Positions 16,098 to 25,190 of a stretch of 32,850 bases of DNA are shown here, piece by piece; position 1 is the first letter of the stretch; each line of letters begins with the position of its first letter. A program made the position numbers and the translations under genes. The DNA is taken from NCBI GenBank assembly GCA_005777235.1, contig SXND01000130.1, positions 1 to 32,850 of the forward strand, read 5' to 3'. The notes beneath the pieces are model-generated. The model saw only the letters and a program-made list of their open reading frames with translations. It ran no database searches and was not told the DNA's origin. The stretch comes from Pseudomonadota bacterium (lineage in GTDB: Bacteria > Tectomicrobia > Entotheonellia > Entotheonellales > Entotheonellaceae).

Positions 16098-16603
16098 GGC
16101 ACAGGCATCACGCTGACGATGCGCCACTGATTGGCCTCACGCTGCAGCAGAAAGCGCAGGCCATTGCTCCAGAACAGGTGCAGTTTTTCCAGCATGACGA
16201 CCTCGTGTTCTCCGTGTTGTTCCGTACGGAGAAAGCTCTGATAGGGCGTGAATGCCGGGGCCGTGGTGGTGGTGGAGACCCGTTGGTGCATCTGCTCACG
16301 CAACGCCCCGTCGGTGAGCTGGGTCATGCGGAGCACATCCCCGTGATAGAGAGCGCTATAATAACTCTGGAGTGTCCGTGCCGGTGTCGAAAGATCAAAC
16401 ACCGACGGCTCGGATGTGACGCGTAAGCGCATCCACTGACGATGTACCGTCTGATGGAGGACGGCATCGGCGATGGAGGCTAGATGTGGTGCCAGCAGGG
16501 CCCCGCCGAGGATGAGCCCCATGCTCGTCAGCCAGACGAGACCGAGGATGCGTAAAAAGGTGCGACGGGTAGGCGACCGTGGCGTCTCATCGACTTCCTG
16601 CAT
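16094..16603 (-). CDS. Small single-TM protein of unknown function
   Basis: 169 aa from ATG 16603, which has AGGAAGGA eight bases upstream; 26 further codons to 16681 are less likely. A basic N-terminus (RSPTRRTF) precedes one TM helix at about 17-38, so the rest (about 130 aa) is probably outside the cytoplasm. This part (ARTLQSYYSALYHGDVLRMTQLTDGALREQM, ending with FLLQREANQWRIVSVMPV) looks like an NTF2/SnoaL- or DUF4878-type fold that often hangs on a TM anchor: a helix pair about one 'growth' unit, then strands with W and V at the end. This is only a resemblance. It lies 81 bp downstream of the TPR gene on the same strand and may be co-transcribed. Confidence 0.7.
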   Translation of the reverse strand: MQEVDETPRSPTRRTFLRILGLVWLTSMGLILGGALLAPHLASIADAVLHQTVHRQWMRLRVTSEPSVFDLSTPARTLQSYYSALYHGDVLRMTQLTDGALREQMHQRVSTTTTAPAFTPYQSFLRTEQHGEHEVVMLEKLHLFWSNGLRFLLQREANQWRIVSVMPVP

Positions 16604-16684
16604 ACGGCTGTCCTTCCTGCCCGGCTCTCCCAGGCGTGATATACCCTCGGCCTTGCCCCACAAGACGCATGGGCCCGTCATAGG

Positions 16685-17449
16685 CTAGCGGAGGCGGTCT
16701 TCCAGATCACGGGTATATTCCTGGGCTCGGAGGCGCCAGGTCTCTTCCTCAGGTATCTCCTGCGTCGCCTCCAGGTACTGATTCCATACCCGCACGCCTT
16801 CTACCGAGCGCGTACGCTGGTAGACCATGCCCAGATTATAGAGCGCGGCGGCATACCCAGGACGCTGCTGAATGGCGGTCTTATACGCGGTCGCGGCTCG
16901 ATCAAGCTCATAATAGTCGACGGAGCCATCCTCGTTGAGTCCACGCAGGGCATGCGCATTGCCGCAGTTAAAGTGGGCTTCAGGGTATGGCGTGCAACAC
17001 TCAATGGCACGCTCAAAGGCTCGGATGGCGTCATACGTCCGTTCTTGACGGAGGAAGACGGTCCCCAGCGCATAATGTGCCTCTGCCCACTCCGTGGCTT
17101 GGCCCACGGCTTTTTCCAGCAACTCGACGGCTGCGGGGAGATCCTCCTGACGCGCCAAAAGGATACCCAGATTGCCCAAGGTCAGGGCATCATCGGGGGA
17201 CGTGACGAGCGCCTGACGCCACTGCTGCACCGCCTCGTCGGTGCGGCCTTGTTTGGCGTAGACGATCCCCATGCAGGTATGTGCTTCTGCTGGCGGCTGC
17301 GCCGTGGTGAGGAGCACCTGTCCCACGGCTGCGGCCTCTTCCCAGTGCTGGAGAGCGATCAGCCCTTGGACGAGCGCCAGACGCGCAACCGTATCGGTGG
17401 GCGCGGCCTCGACCGCCTGCTGTAACTGTGCTAAGACTGCAGTATCCAT
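16685..17449 (-). CDS. TPR-repeat protein
   Basis: 254 aa with at least five tetratricopeptide repeats. Good units are AEAHTCMGIVYAKQGRTDEA, ALTLGNLGILLARQEDLPAA, AEAHYALGTVFLRQERTYDA, PEAHFNCGNAHALRGLNEDG (with an insertion) and AAALYNLGMVYQRTRSVEG. They show the W/L-G-A-P spacing of TPR helices. There is no signal peptide or TM segment, so it should be a cytosolic scaffold. ATG 17449 has GAGGA seven bases upstream. Partner unknown; the following gene for a single-TM protein is the best candidate by position. Confidence 0.88.
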   Translation of the reverse strand: MDTAVLAQLQQAVEAAPTDTVARLALVQGLIALQHWEEAAAVGQVLLTTAQPPAEAHTCMGIVYAKQGRTDEAVQQWRQALVTSPDDALTLGNLGILLARQEDLPAAVELLEKAVGQATEWAEAHYALGTVFLRQERTYDAIRAFERAIECCTPYPEAHFNCGNAHALRGLNEDGSVDYYELDRAATAYKTAIQQRPGYAAALYNLGMVYQRTRSVEGVRVWNQYLEATQEIPEEETWRLRAQEYTRDLEDRLR

Positions 17450-17468
17450 AGAAAATCCTCGTTGGGGA

Positions 17469-17529
17469 CTGCCAACTGCAGTCGGCAGAGGACACAGCTG
17501 TTGCCCGGTGCGGGCAACAGCTGTGTCCT
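17469..17529. repeat. Long perfect inverted repeat (19-bp arms) with an adjacent imperfect palindrome
   Basis: The arms at 17489-17507 and 17511-17529 are exact reverse complements (AGGACACAGCTGTTGCCCG and its complement) separated by GTG. Just before it, 17469-17488 is a near-palindrome CTGCCAACTG / CAGTCGGCAG with a single mismatch. It sits in a 279-bp gap between divergent-looking gene ends (17450-17728) that has no coding frame. Such a stem is far longer than a terminator needs, and the lack of a U-tract argues for a small mobile palindromic repeat (MITE- or REP-like). Confidence 0.7.
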
Positions 17530-17728
17530 ACTTGACTTGCCGTATTCTGCAGCGTACAGTGGGTGACAGAACGATTCGGCCCGGACGGAGCCGTAGGGTA
17601 AAGAGACCCGGTCGCGTACCTCTCGTTCGGTGACACGCGCAGGTGCCGGTCCCTAGAAGCCGCCTGGTTTACCTGGCGGAGTCGTCACCTCTCGCCTTTC
17701 CTCATCATCTCACGGTGACACCCGCGGT

Positions 17729-18604
17729 CTACACACGGAGTCGGGCCCGCAGGGGCTTGAGCGCTTGGCGGACATGCCAGCGCCAGGTTCGCCATTGTCT
17801 GTACAGACGTATGTACCACACCAAACGTGTGACCGAAAAACGTCCCGCGCTGTAAAACGCACACAACTGCGGCAGTTGGGCATGCCACCCCATGCGGGCC
17901 AGATCCATGGCGCGCAGCATTAACGGCATCCACGGGACACGGCGGGCCCGGTTCAAATCCACTAACGCCACCTGCCGGTGCCCGGCAGGGCCACTCAACA
18001 AGAGATTGGAGGTCACCAGGTCGCGGTGCCACAAGCCACTGTCGTGCATGCGGCGCGTATAGGCGGCCACGAGCCGGAGTACCTCGTCCAACCCCGCAGG
18101 CCCATCAGGCAGGGTCGCGTAGTATTCCTGGAGCGTGATCACGTCGGGGATGGCCGCCGTCATATAGACATTGTACTGCACGAAACCCCAGCGCCGTGCT
18201 TCACAGACCCCTAGCGGGAGAGGCGTGGCCAAACCGTGTTCCAGCAGGTGACAGGCCGTACGGTACGCTTTCATGGCCCGCGAGCGTTTGAGCGGGCTGG
18301 AGAGATAATGTTGCACGCCACGCCAGCCAAAACGTTTCACCACGAGGCGGGACCATGGCAGATCGAGTTCCGCTGGCGTCCCGATCTCATAGACGCTATT
18401 CGGACGTTCGCGATACACTCGCAGGGTCGGCGTCAGCGGCAGGGTCTCCAGACGCACGACGCTCTGGAACCACGCCAGCAGCTGGGGATGGGCCAGGCCC
18501 CGCACGCCGTGTCCCTGCCATGACTGCGGCGTATAGGGCAGCGGGAGGCGTGTCGATGGGGTCACTCTCCACGCTCTAGAGCGGCTCACAGAGGATCGCG
18601 CCAT
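17729..18604 (-). CDS. Lipopolysaccharide kinase (Kdo/InaA-type) family protein
   Basis: 291 aa. The kinase-like fold is readable: RLVVKRFGW (Lys90 as the ATP-binding Lys), MKAYRTACHLLEHGLATPLPLGV, GLWHRDLVTSNLLL (His193, Asp195 catalytic, Asn200), and VALVDLNRAR (Asp216 replacing the Asp of DFG). This is the pattern of Kdo kinase KdkA, WaaP and InaA, which phosphorylate sugars of the LPS inner core on the cytosolic side. It implies an outer membrane with LPS-like glycolipid. ATG 18604 overlaps the end of rimI by 19 bp; GTG 18565 preceded by GGAGA is a second choice. Which sugar is the acceptor is not visible. Confidence 0.88.
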   Translation of the reverse strand: MARSSVSRSRAWRVTPSTRLPLPYTPQSWQGHGVRGLAHPQLLAWFQSVVRLETLPLTPTLRVYRERPNSVYEIGTPAELDLPWSRLVVKRFGWRGVQHYLSSPLKRSRAMKAYRTACHLLEHGLATPLPLGVCEARRWGFVQYNVYMTAAIPDVITLQEYYATLPDGPAGLDEVLRLVAAYTRRMHDSGLWHRDLVTSNLLLSGPAGHRQVALVDLNRARRVPWMPLMLRAMDLARMGWHAQLPQLCAFYSAGRFSVTRLVWYIRLYRQWRTWRWHVRQALKPLRARLRV

Positions 18605-19077
18605 AAGATCATCGCGTCTTCTGTCGGCTGCATATAGTATTTGGGACGTGTGCCGACTGGGGCGAACTGGAGCCCATAGTAGAGCTGCTGCGCCGGAGTG
18701 TTGGAGACGCGGACTTCAAGGGTCGCCCGCAGGCATCCGGCGTCCCGCGCTTCGTCGATCCCCACACCGAGCATCTGGCGCGCAATGCCCTGTTGCCTCC
18801 ACGCTGGCGCCACGGCAAGCAGAATAATGTGCATTTCATCGAGGACAATCCGATACGCGAGATAGCCCACAATGATGTCACCCTTGTGTGGCATGCGGGC
18901 TACCAGCAGGCGCGACGTGCGCTCGTTCTGCATCTCCGAACGAAACATCGCTGCCGTCCAGGGCATGGTAAACGAATCGAGTTCAATGGCCACGACGGCG
19001 TCAATGTCGTCCACCTGCATCGGGGCGAAGAGGGCTTTGGGACGTTGTACTCTAGCATGACGTTTCACGACAAGCAC
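18586..19077 (-). CDS. rimI: Ribosomal-protein-S18-alanine N-acetyltransferase-like GNAT (RimI)
   Basis: 163 aa from GTG 19077, though internal GTG codons a few bases later are possible and the family homology begins only at about residue 18 (MQVDDIDAVVAIE). GNAT motif A is VAPAWRQQGIARQML (90-103), with the Q/RxxGxG/A acetyl-CoA loop. SFTMPWTAAMFRSEM before and LEVRVSNTPAQQLYYGLQFAPVGTRPKYY after are strongly RimI-like (catalytic Glu and Tyr regions). RimI acetylates the N-terminal Ala of S18; paralogues acetylate other proteins. It overlaps the kinase gene downstream. There is no functional tie visible. Confidence 0.88.
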   Translation of the reverse strand: MLVVKRHARVQRPKALFAPMQVDDIDAVVAIELDSFTMPWTAAMFRSEMQNERTSRLLVARMPHKGDIIVGYLAYRIVLDEMHIILLAVAPAWRQQGIARQMLGVGIDEARDAGCLRATLEVRVSNTPAQQLYYGLQFAPVGTRPKYYMQPTEDAMILWRDPL

Positions 19078-19594
19078 CTACACAACAAGAAGACCTCAAA
19101 GCGAGAATACTGTGCCAGGCCACGGGCAACCGCCTACGTGTGGGGGCACAGGCTTTAACACATTTTCAGGAGAAACTCCACGCGGCGGTCAATAGTATTA
19201 GATTGACTATAAGGTGTTGTCCCAAAAATCGTCTGCTCAAAGCCTTTGCCCAAGGGCGTAGACCTTTTCAGGATGCCCGCATACGTTTTGCTCAGCAGTT
19301 GCTGGACATATTGCGCACGTTTCTCTGACAAGACTTTATTCAAGTCGGCGCTCCCCGTGTGACGTGTCTCAAAGTAGCATATCACCTAGGCCAAGAGCAA
19401 GTGCCTGCTCTTGACTTTCCCCCCCCTATATGGCAGACTTTCTCGGAAGGTTATACATAACAATAACTATTTGACTTGCAAAGCATAGTTGTGGCGTGAG
19501 GGCTGCGGTGTGTTGTGACGAGATGGGGCTGTCTCCTCGGCGAGGCGATCTCGCTCCGCACAGGTCAAAATGCATGGCATATCAGGAGTCCCGG
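19078..19594. other. Intergenic stretch with a gene remnant, hairpin and palindrome
   Basis: This 517-bp gap holds the OmpA-like remnant (listed separately). It also has a hairpin CAAGAGCA-AGTGCC-TGCTCTTG at 19392-19413 followed by a C-rich tract, and a palindrome GTTAT-AC-ATAAC at 19450-19461. A TTGACT at 19471-19476 would be a -35 for the mutase gene, but no good -10 lies 16-18 bases behind it. Confidence 0.5.
19155..19385 (-). pseudogene. OmpA-like C-terminal domain remnant
   Basis: 76 codons from a GTG directly behind an in-frame TAG. The residues TGSADLNKVLSEKRAQYVQQLL, split as TGSADLN and LSEKRAQYVQQLL, followed by GKGFEQTI and SNTIDRRVEFLL, match the second half of the OmpA/Pal peptidoglycan-binding domain, from just after GHTD to the final NRRVE. 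There is no signal peptide, barrel or first half of the domain, so it is a 3' fragment of a decayed outer-membrane protein gene. It might still be transcribed, but it could not fold as the whole domain. Confidence 0.7.
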
Positions 19595-21283
19595 ATGACA
19601 TCGCCCCATGATAGCGAGGAAATTGCGCGTCAGCAACAGCGTTGGCACCAGGACGTCGTTGAGCCGCTCCTGCAACGCGCGCCCGAGCGTCAGACGGCGT
19701 TTCCCACCTCCTCAGGTATTCCACTCCAACGCTTGTACACGCCGCTCGACGTTCCTGACGCTGACGCTCTGGAGACACGTCACTTCCCTGGGCAATTTCC
19801 CTTCACCCGTGGCATTCATCCCACCATGTACCGCGGGCGGTTGTGGACCATGCGCCAATATGCCGGCTTTGGCACCGCCGCCGTGTCGAATCAGCGGTAC
19901 AAATTTCTTCTGGAGCGTGGGCAAAAGGGTTTAAGCGTGGCGTTCGACTTGCCGACGCAGATGGGGTACGATTCAGATCATCCCATGGCGGCGGGGGAAG
20001 TGGGGAAAGTGGGGGTGGCGATTACCTCGCTCCGGGATATGGAGACCCTTTTCAAGGACATTCCCCTCGATCAAGTCAGCACCTCCATGACGATCAACGC
20101 CACGGCAGCGACGTTACTGGCGCTGTACATTGCGGTGGCCAAGAAACACGGGGTGTCCCCGGCGCAGCTCACGGGCACGATTCAGAATGACATCTTGAAA
20201 GAGTACATCGCCCGCGGCACCTATATTTACCCGCCGAAGCCATCGATGCGGTTGATCACAGACGTCTTTGCCTATGCGGCCCAGCACATGCCCCGCTTTA
20301 ACACCATTAGTATTAGCGGGTATCACATCCGGGAAGCGGGATCAACGGCAGTCCAGGAGGTCGCTTTCACGCTCGCTGATGGTATCGCGTATGTCGAGGC
20401 CGCCATTGCGGCGGGGTTGGACGTCAACACTTTTGGCGCCCAGTTGTCCTTCTTTTTTAATGTCCACAACCATTTTGTGGAAGAGATTGCCAAATTCCGC
20501 GCGGCCCGTCGGTTGTGGGCGCATATTATGCGTGATCGCTTTCATGCCACCGCACCACGCGCCCAGATGTTGCGTTTTCATGCGCAAACTGCCGGCAGCA
20601 CGCTGACCGCCCAGCAGCCGGATAATAATATCGTCCGCGTGGCCTTGCAGGCGATGGCTGCAGTCCTTGGTGGGGCTCAATCACTCCATACGAATTCGCG
20701 CGATGAAGCCCTGGCGTTACCCACGGAAGAGTCCGTACAGATTGCGCTGCGGACGCAACAGATTATCGCCCACGAAACGGGCGTGCCCGAGGAGATCGAT
20801 CCGGTCGGGGGGGCGTACGCGATTGAAGCATTAACCCAGGAAATTGAGACGCGGGTGCAGGCGTATATTGACCACATTGACGCGATGGGCGGCGCTGTCC
20901 GCGCCATCGAAGTGGGATTCCCCCAGCGCGAAATCCAGGAAAGCGCCTATCAGTATCAAAAGGATATTGAAACACAGGCGCGCCTTATTGTGGGAGTGAA
21001 TGCGTATACGCTGGATGATGAGCCCGTGCCACCACTGCTCCACATGGATCCCGACCTTGAACGCCAGCAAGTGGCGCAGGTGCAGGCGCTGCGCGCGCAG
21101 CGAGACAATACCAAGGTGCGTGCTGCGTTGCAGCGCCTCGATCAGGCTGCCCGTGGCAGCGAGAACGTGGTACCAATCCTCGTTGACGCGGTGGAGTGTT
21201 ATACCACGCTTGGGGAAATTGCCGATACCCTCCGTGCCGTGTTTGGCGAGCACCAAGAACACATTGTCCTCACGAGCGCCTAA
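19595..21283 (+). CDS. mcmA: Methylmalonyl-CoA mutase, catalytic subunit without the B12 domain
   Basis: 562 aa from ATG 19595, with GGAG seven bases upstream. The TIM barrel is complete: [79 protein letters not shown], and [13 protein letters not shown]. Tyr89, Arg207 and His244 fall on the same numbers as the substrate residues of Propionibacterium mutase. Tyr89 and Arg207 separate it from isobutyryl-CoA (Phe/Gln) and 2-hydroxyisobutyryl-CoA (Ile) mutases. The chain stops after about 560 residues, so the cobalamin-binding domain (about 130 aa) must be a separate gene, and it is not in this window. It interconverts succinyl-CoA and methylmalonyl-CoA in propionate metabolism. A zinc-ribbon gene follows 37 bp later. 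Confidence 0.95.
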   Translation: MTSPHDSEEIARQQQRWHQDVVEPLLQRAPERQTAFPTSSGIPLQRLYTPLDVPDADALETRHFPGQFPFTRGIHPTMYRGRLWTMRQYAGFGTAAVSNQRYKFLLERGQKGLSVAFDLPTQMGYDSDHPMAAGEVGKVGVAITSLRDMETLFKDIPLDQVSTSMTINATAATLLALYIAVAKKHGVSPAQLTGTIQNDILKEYIARGTYIYPPKPSMRLITDVFAYAAQHMPRFNTISISGYHIREAGSTAVQEVAFTLADGIAYVEAAIAAGLDVNTFGAQLSFFFNVHNHFVEEIAKFRAARRLWAHIMRDRFHATAPRAQMLRFHAQTAGSTLTAQQPDNNIVRVALQAMAAVLGGAQSLHTNSRDEALALPTEESVQIALRTQQIIAHETGVPEEIDPVGGAYAIEALTQEIETRVQAYIDHIDAMGGAVRAIEVGFPQREIQESAYQYQKDIETQARLIVGVNAYTLDDEPVPPLLHMDPDLERQQVAQVQALRAQRDNTKVRAALQRLDQAARGSENVVPILVDAVECYTTLGEIADTLRAVFGEHQEHIVLTSA

Positions 21284-21320
21284 ACGCGGGACCCTAGACC
21301 TGGGAAGGAGAGCCTGCACG

Positions 21321-22961
21321 ATGAAATGCCCAAAGTGTAACTACGTTAGCCATGACTATCTGGATGCATGCCGCAAGTGTGGCATTGATCTCGCAAATTT
21401 TAAACGCGAGGTGGGCCTGGCAGTCCTCCAACCGGGCTCTATGGATTTGAGCCTCGTCTTCGGAGACCTGGGTACTGACGATCTCTTCGCCGGGATGGAC
21501 GAAGAAGTGACGATGCATGCCGGGGACAACGACGATTTCGATATTAGCCTGGACGATCATTTGGCATCGCCAGCCGGACGACGTGGTTCGTTCGGCATAG
21601 TATCTCCTGGCCGCCAGCCGCCAGGAGACGACATCAGCGGCGTAGATCATCTGACACTCGAACTTGACGCCTTGGACATGCCACCTGCACTCGCCGCACA
21701 CTTGCGCGGACCACGCACGCCGCCAGAGGGTGTGCCACTCCCTCCGGCTCCGGTCGTGCCCGCGTCGTTACGTCCTGGGGCGATTACGCTGCCCGGCCAC
21801 CTTACCATGGAGATGGAGGCAGGGGTGCCTTCTGTACAGTTGCCGACATCCCTCTTTCAAGAGCCGCCAGCACCTTCCCCCACGTCCGCTCAGAATGCTC
21901 CCAAGGTTATGACCACGTCGCGACCGCCCACGGAGTCTCTTGAGCTCGATCTCAGCCAGATGACCCTGCCGGCGGGGATGACCCAGGGGCCATCCGAGAG
22001 TCACCGCACGTCTTCTCAGGCACCCCAAGAGTCTGCAGAGGCGACGCAGGACTCTTCGGGGTCTTTACCGTCGCTACCCATGAGTGATGTGGTACTCGCC
22101 GATGACTCGACCGCCGTTATCCCCGGGGCGCAGGGCAGTGGGGAGTTCCGCGAGCCCACCCTCGCAACGGATGATCTCAGCGCGTTGACGAAGACGCTAG
22201 ACGACTTGCAGAACCCTCATGTGCCAAGTGGCCCGGCGGTCGAGTCTGACGACGATACCTCTGATGTGTATGAACTCTCACTCGACGAGTCTAATGCATC
22301 TATCTCGACCTCGCCACCGCACACGCCCTCCTCCCGAGAACCATTCTTAGAAACAACTGACCTCGTCCCGTCCTTTGAGTTTGAGATCGATGGGCTGCCC
22401 CCACGCGAGGAGGCACCTCTCTCGGCGGCGGACGAGGCAAGGTCGCTGTGGCCGCTGACGGCTGGGCCAGCATTTGTCCCGCAGCCGCGTTCTGCGATGG
22501 ATGAAGAAGAGACGTTAACGCCCTCAGATATTTTTGCGTTGGGGAGACTGGGGGAGGCTGAGCCTACAGGACATCTCACTATAGAACTATACCCGGCAGA
22601 TTTGCCCGCAGACGTAGACGAGCGTCTGCTAGATGAGGCCACGCGGACAGCCTCCCATCTGCCGAGTACTGGGGAACTGCTCGCAGGCGCAGACCTCGAC
22701 ACGGCCTCGTCGAGCCACGAGTCTCTGATACAGTCGGGGTACTCCACGGATGAGCACTCCGGACGCCTGACCTTGGAGCTGAATGTGTCGCAGCCAGAGG
22801 CGGAGGATGTGTCCGCCCTGATCATCAATACGCTACAGCATGACAGTGCGGCGCGGAGCACGACTGCGTCAACACCACCGAGCACGCCCGCGGATGACGA
22901 CCTCGACGAATTGTTGTTTGATCTGGGGCCTCTGACGCCAGACGAAGACACACGGTCGTAG
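21321..22961 (+). CDS. Zinc-ribbon protein with long acidic disordered tail and repeated LT-[LMI]-E motif
   Basis: 546 aa. ATG 21321 has GGAAGGAG upstream. The N-terminus MKCPKCNYVSHDYLDACRKC (cysteines 3, 6, 17, 20) is a zinc ribbon of a type met in Deltaproteobacteria-like genomes. The other 500 residues are rich in Ser, Thr, Pro, Asp and Glu, with almost no aromatic core, so they must be disordered. A short motif recurs: DHLTLELD (109), GHLTMEME (159), ESLELDL (205), GHLTIELY (417) and GRLTLELN (481). Related forms include DLSLVFGD, VYELSLDE and FEFEID. The many S/T-acidic stretches would suit phosphorylation, and a Ser/Thr kinase and PP2C lie downstream. Function unknown; role as scaffold is a guess. 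Confidence 0.8.
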   Translation: MKCPKCNYVSHDYLDACRKCGIDLANFKREVGLAVLQPGSMDLSLVFGDLGTDDLFAGMDEEVTMHAGDNDDFDISLDDHLASPAGRRGSFGIVSPGRQPPGDDISGVDHLTLELDALDMPPALAAHLRGPRTPPEGVPLPPAPVVPASLRPGAITLPGHLTMEMEAGVPSVQLPTSLFQEPPAPSPTSAQNAPKVMTTSRPPTESLELDLSQMTLPAGMTQGPSESHRTSSQAPQESAEATQDSSGSLPSLPMSDVVLADDSTAVIPGAQGSGEFREPTLATDDLSALTKTLDDLQNPHVPSGPAVESDDDTSDVYELSLDESNASISTSPPHTPSSREPFLETTDLVPSFEFEIDGLPPREEAPLSAADEARSLWPLTAGPAFVPQPRSAMDEEETLTPSDIFALGRLGEAEPTGHLTIELYPADLPADVDERLLDEATRTASHLPSTGELLAGADLDTASSSHESLIQSGYSTDEHSGRLTLELNVSQPEAEDVSALIINTLQHDSAARSTTASTPPSTPADDDLDELLFDLGPLTPDEDTRS

Positions 22962-23041
22962 CTTCACATGCTGTGACCTGGTAGGTAGCGGCGCCTGGAG
23001 ACTCGCGCAGCGTGCGCCTGGCTAGAGACAGGAGGGAGCCT

Positions 23042-23209
23042 ATGGGGACAGGGGGGATTATGGCAACTTTTGCCGGTGTGTGTCTTGGGGTGAGTGTGAT
23101 CCTCGCCCTCCTCTTTCGGTGCTGGCCACGCTATGGTTCGGTGACCGCAGCTGTCGAACAGGCAGACCATCTGTTGGCACAGATGGACGCCGCGCCGACC
23201 CAACATTAG
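23042..23209 (+). CDS. Small single-TM protein
   Basis: 55 aa. ATG 23042 has GGAGGGAG nine bases upstream. One TM helix (about residues 6-23, [18 protein letters not shown]) is followed by a short amphipathic tail [16 protein letters not shown]. It is flanked by genes on the same strand, 80 bp after the zinc-ribbon gene and 10 bp before the hydro-lyase gene. The codon pattern and ribosome site support it as a real gene, but no family is recognised. Confidence 0.55.
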   Translation: MGTGGIMATFAGVCLGVSVILALLFRCWPRYGSVTAAVEQADHLLAQMDAAPTQH

Positions 23210-23219
23210 GGGCCTGGAG

Positions 23220-24026
23220 ATGGGCCTCATCACCTCTCCGTCGCACGCGTACGCTGGTCTCACACCGCCGCAACTCCGGCAGCGTATTCGGGCTGGTCAA
23301 TGGCGGGGGCCAACTTCCGGGCTGGCCCCTGGCTATACGCAGGCCAATCTTGTGGTGGTTCCACGGGATCTCGCCTACGATTTCCTACTCTTTTGCCAGC
23401 GTAACCCGCAACCGTGCCCGCTGCTGGAAGTCCTCGATCCTGGGAATCCGACATCGCAGGTGTTGGCGCCAGGGGCGGATATTCGCACCGACATCCCACG
23501 GTATCGTGTGTATCGCGATGGGGTATGTGTGGAAGAGGTCGATGACCTCATGGCGGTGTGGCGTGCGGACCTCGTTGGGTTTCTTCTCGGATGTAGTTTT
23601 ACCTTTGAACAGGCGCTGATGGACGCTGGGATGCGCATGCGCCACCTGGAATGCAACGTGAATGTCCCCATGTTCATCACCAATCGTTTGTGTCGACCAG
23701 CAGGCGTATTCCATGGTCCGCTGGTGGTCAGTATGCGCCCTTTGGCTGCTGAGGCTGTGGTCGCAGCGGTGCAGATCACGAGTCGTCTGCCGGCGGCCCA
23801 TGGGGCGCCTCTGCATTTGGGTCATCCGGCGGCCCTGGGCATCCGTGACCTCCAACGTCCAGACTTTGGGGATGCTGTCCCTGTTGCCCCAGAGGAAGTT
23901 CCCGTGTTCTGGGCCTGTGGGGTCACGCCGCAGGCCGTCGTCATGCAGACGAAACCCGCGTTGGTGCTGACACACGCCCCAGGACACATGTTCATCAGTG
24001 ATCGGCGCGACAGCGCCTCGTGGTAG
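23220..24026 (+). CDS. D-glutamate cyclase / putative hydro-lyase family protein (DUF1445, YcsI-like)
   Basis: 268 aa, full length for the family. The strongly conserved blocks are all here: [126 protein letters not shown] and [11 protein letters not shown]. The bacterial members are usually annotated as hydro-lyases; the related mammalian enzyme DGLUCY converts D-glutamate to 5-oxo-D-proline. So the reaction here is probably dehydration/cyclisation of an amino or hydroxy acid. Start ATG 23220 follows GGGGCCTGGAG. Cytosolic; no partner gene evident. Confidence 0.93.
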   Translation: MGLITSPSHAYAGLTPPQLRQRIRAGQWRGPTSGLAPGYTQANLVVVPRDLAYDFLLFCQRNPQPCPLLEVLDPGNPTSQVLAPGADIRTDIPRYRVYRDGVCVEEVDDLMAVWRADLVGFLLGCSFTFEQALMDAGMRMRHLECNVNVPMFITNRLCRPAGVFHGPLVVSMRPLAAEAVVAAVQITSRLPAAHGAPLHLGHPAALGIRDLQRPDFGDAVPVAPEEVPVFWACGVTPQAVVMQTKPALVLTHAPGHMFISDRRDSASW

Positions 24027-24117
24027 GTTGACGCGCTGTTGGCCCCACGCGACACGCGCGCCGTGCCCCGTACCGTGGGTAGTAGTAGGCTGGCATGGCG
24101 CAGGAGTAAAGGGCACT

Positions 24118-24858
24118 ATGTTTCCTTTGCGCGACACCATTCCCTCCTCCCGTTTTCCCGCCGTCACCCTCGGGTTGATCGTAGTGAATGTCGTGGTGTT
24201 TCTCGCGGAACTCAGTCTGAGCGCCCGCAACCTCGACGCGGTGTTCTCGCAGTGGGGTGTTGTCCCCTGTACGTTGACCGGTTCCTGTCCTGGACGTCTA
24301 CGCCTCTCCGGGGGGTTGCTCGCTGTCGCAGCGCCACCTCCTTACCTCACTATGGTGTCTTCGCTGTTTCTCCATGGCGGTTGGATGCACATCATCGGGA
24401 ATATGTGGTCGCTCTGGATTTTCGGTGACAATGTGGAAGATCGTATGGGGCGCGGTGCCTTCCTCAGTTTTTATCTCCTGAGCGGCCTGGCCGCCGGGGC
24501 CTTACACGTGGCCTTTAACACCCGCTCCCCGGTACCAACCGTGGGGGCGAGCGGCGCCATCGCTGGGGTCATGGGCGCCTATCTGCTCCTCTTCCCGCAT
24601 GCCAGAGTGGTGACCCTCGTACCCATTTTTATTTTTGTGCAGACGATTGAGCTCCCCGCCGTGGCCTTCCTCGGTTTCTGGTTTGTGAGTAACTTGTGGA
24701 GTGGCCTGGGCGCCCTCGTTGCGTCTACCCGGGCTGGAGGAGTGGCCTGGTGGGCGCATATCGGCGGTTTTGTGGTCGGCTGCCTCTGGGCGCTCCCACT
24801 CCGACGCCGTACCGCCCCGCAGCGTCCGTGGTATGCCCCTGAGGATACGCGCTGGTAA
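24118..24858 (+). CDS. Rhomboid-family intramembrane serine protease
   Basis: 246 aa with six or seven TM segments. The catalytic dyad is visible: GASGAIAG (Ser145) and WWAHIGGFVVG (His214). The L1-loop/TM2 segment LFLHGGWMHIIGNMWSLWIFGDNVED is characteristic of the GlpG/YqgP-like family. Rhomboids cut transmembrane substrates within the membrane. ATG 24118 is preceded by GGAG and AAGGG; the open frame extends to 23998 without homology. It follows the D-glutamate cyclase-like gene by 91 bp. Substrate unknown. Confidence 0.93.
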   Translation: MFPLRDTIPSSRFPAVTLGLIVVNVVVFLAELSLSARNLDAVFSQWGVVPCTLTGSCPGRLRLSGGLLAVAAPPPYLTMVSSLFLHGGWMHIIGNMWSLWIFGDNVEDRMGRGAFLSFYLLSGLAAGALHVAFNTRSPVPTVGASGAIAGVMGAYLLLFPHARVVTLVPIFIFVQTIELPAVAFLGFWFVSNLWSGLGALVASTRAGGVAWWAHIGGFVVGCLWALPLRRRTAPQRPWYAPEDTRW

Positions 24859-25190
24859 GCGTATGCGACGAGGAGGTCGAATGCGTGCAGTCGGGTATCC
24901 ATAGCGCGGCTGTGCAACGTGCTGGGAGGGGAAACGGTGTTTTTAACTTGCGCGGCCTGGCCATCTTGCCTACAATGACCTAAGAGATAGAGAGTTTTTT
25001 CATGTAAGTTTCGCGTGACACTGTCTCTCGTAGCCCTCTGGGATCGAGCAGTCCCTGGTCTGTGCTATGGCCGTGCGAACCGGCAGGCTTATTTTGTTTG
25101 GCGTGAACTTTTACTGAATGATTTTTGTTGACTTTTGTCCTTTCCTGCACGCTCGTAACCATGGCAGAGTCAGCAAGAAGGTGCGTTTGC
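24859..25190. other. 332-bp intergenic leader region of the kinase operon
   Basis: No coding frame is supported. A promoter lies at 24948-24976 (listed). The 200-bp leader after it is AT-richer than its surroundings and holds T-tracts. I found no riboswitch class that fits. Confidence 0.5.
24948..24976 (+). promoter_or_regulatory. Sigma70-type promoter of the HEAT-kinase/PP2C operon
   Basis: TTGCGC, 17 bases, TACAAT. It would start transcription near 24983 and leave a leader of about 200 bases before the start codon. Confidence 0.5.

Noticed and set aside
22217..22951. 244-codon minus-strand open frame
   Set aside because: Ser-rich antisense shadow of the disordered zinc-ribbon gene without its own ribosome site.
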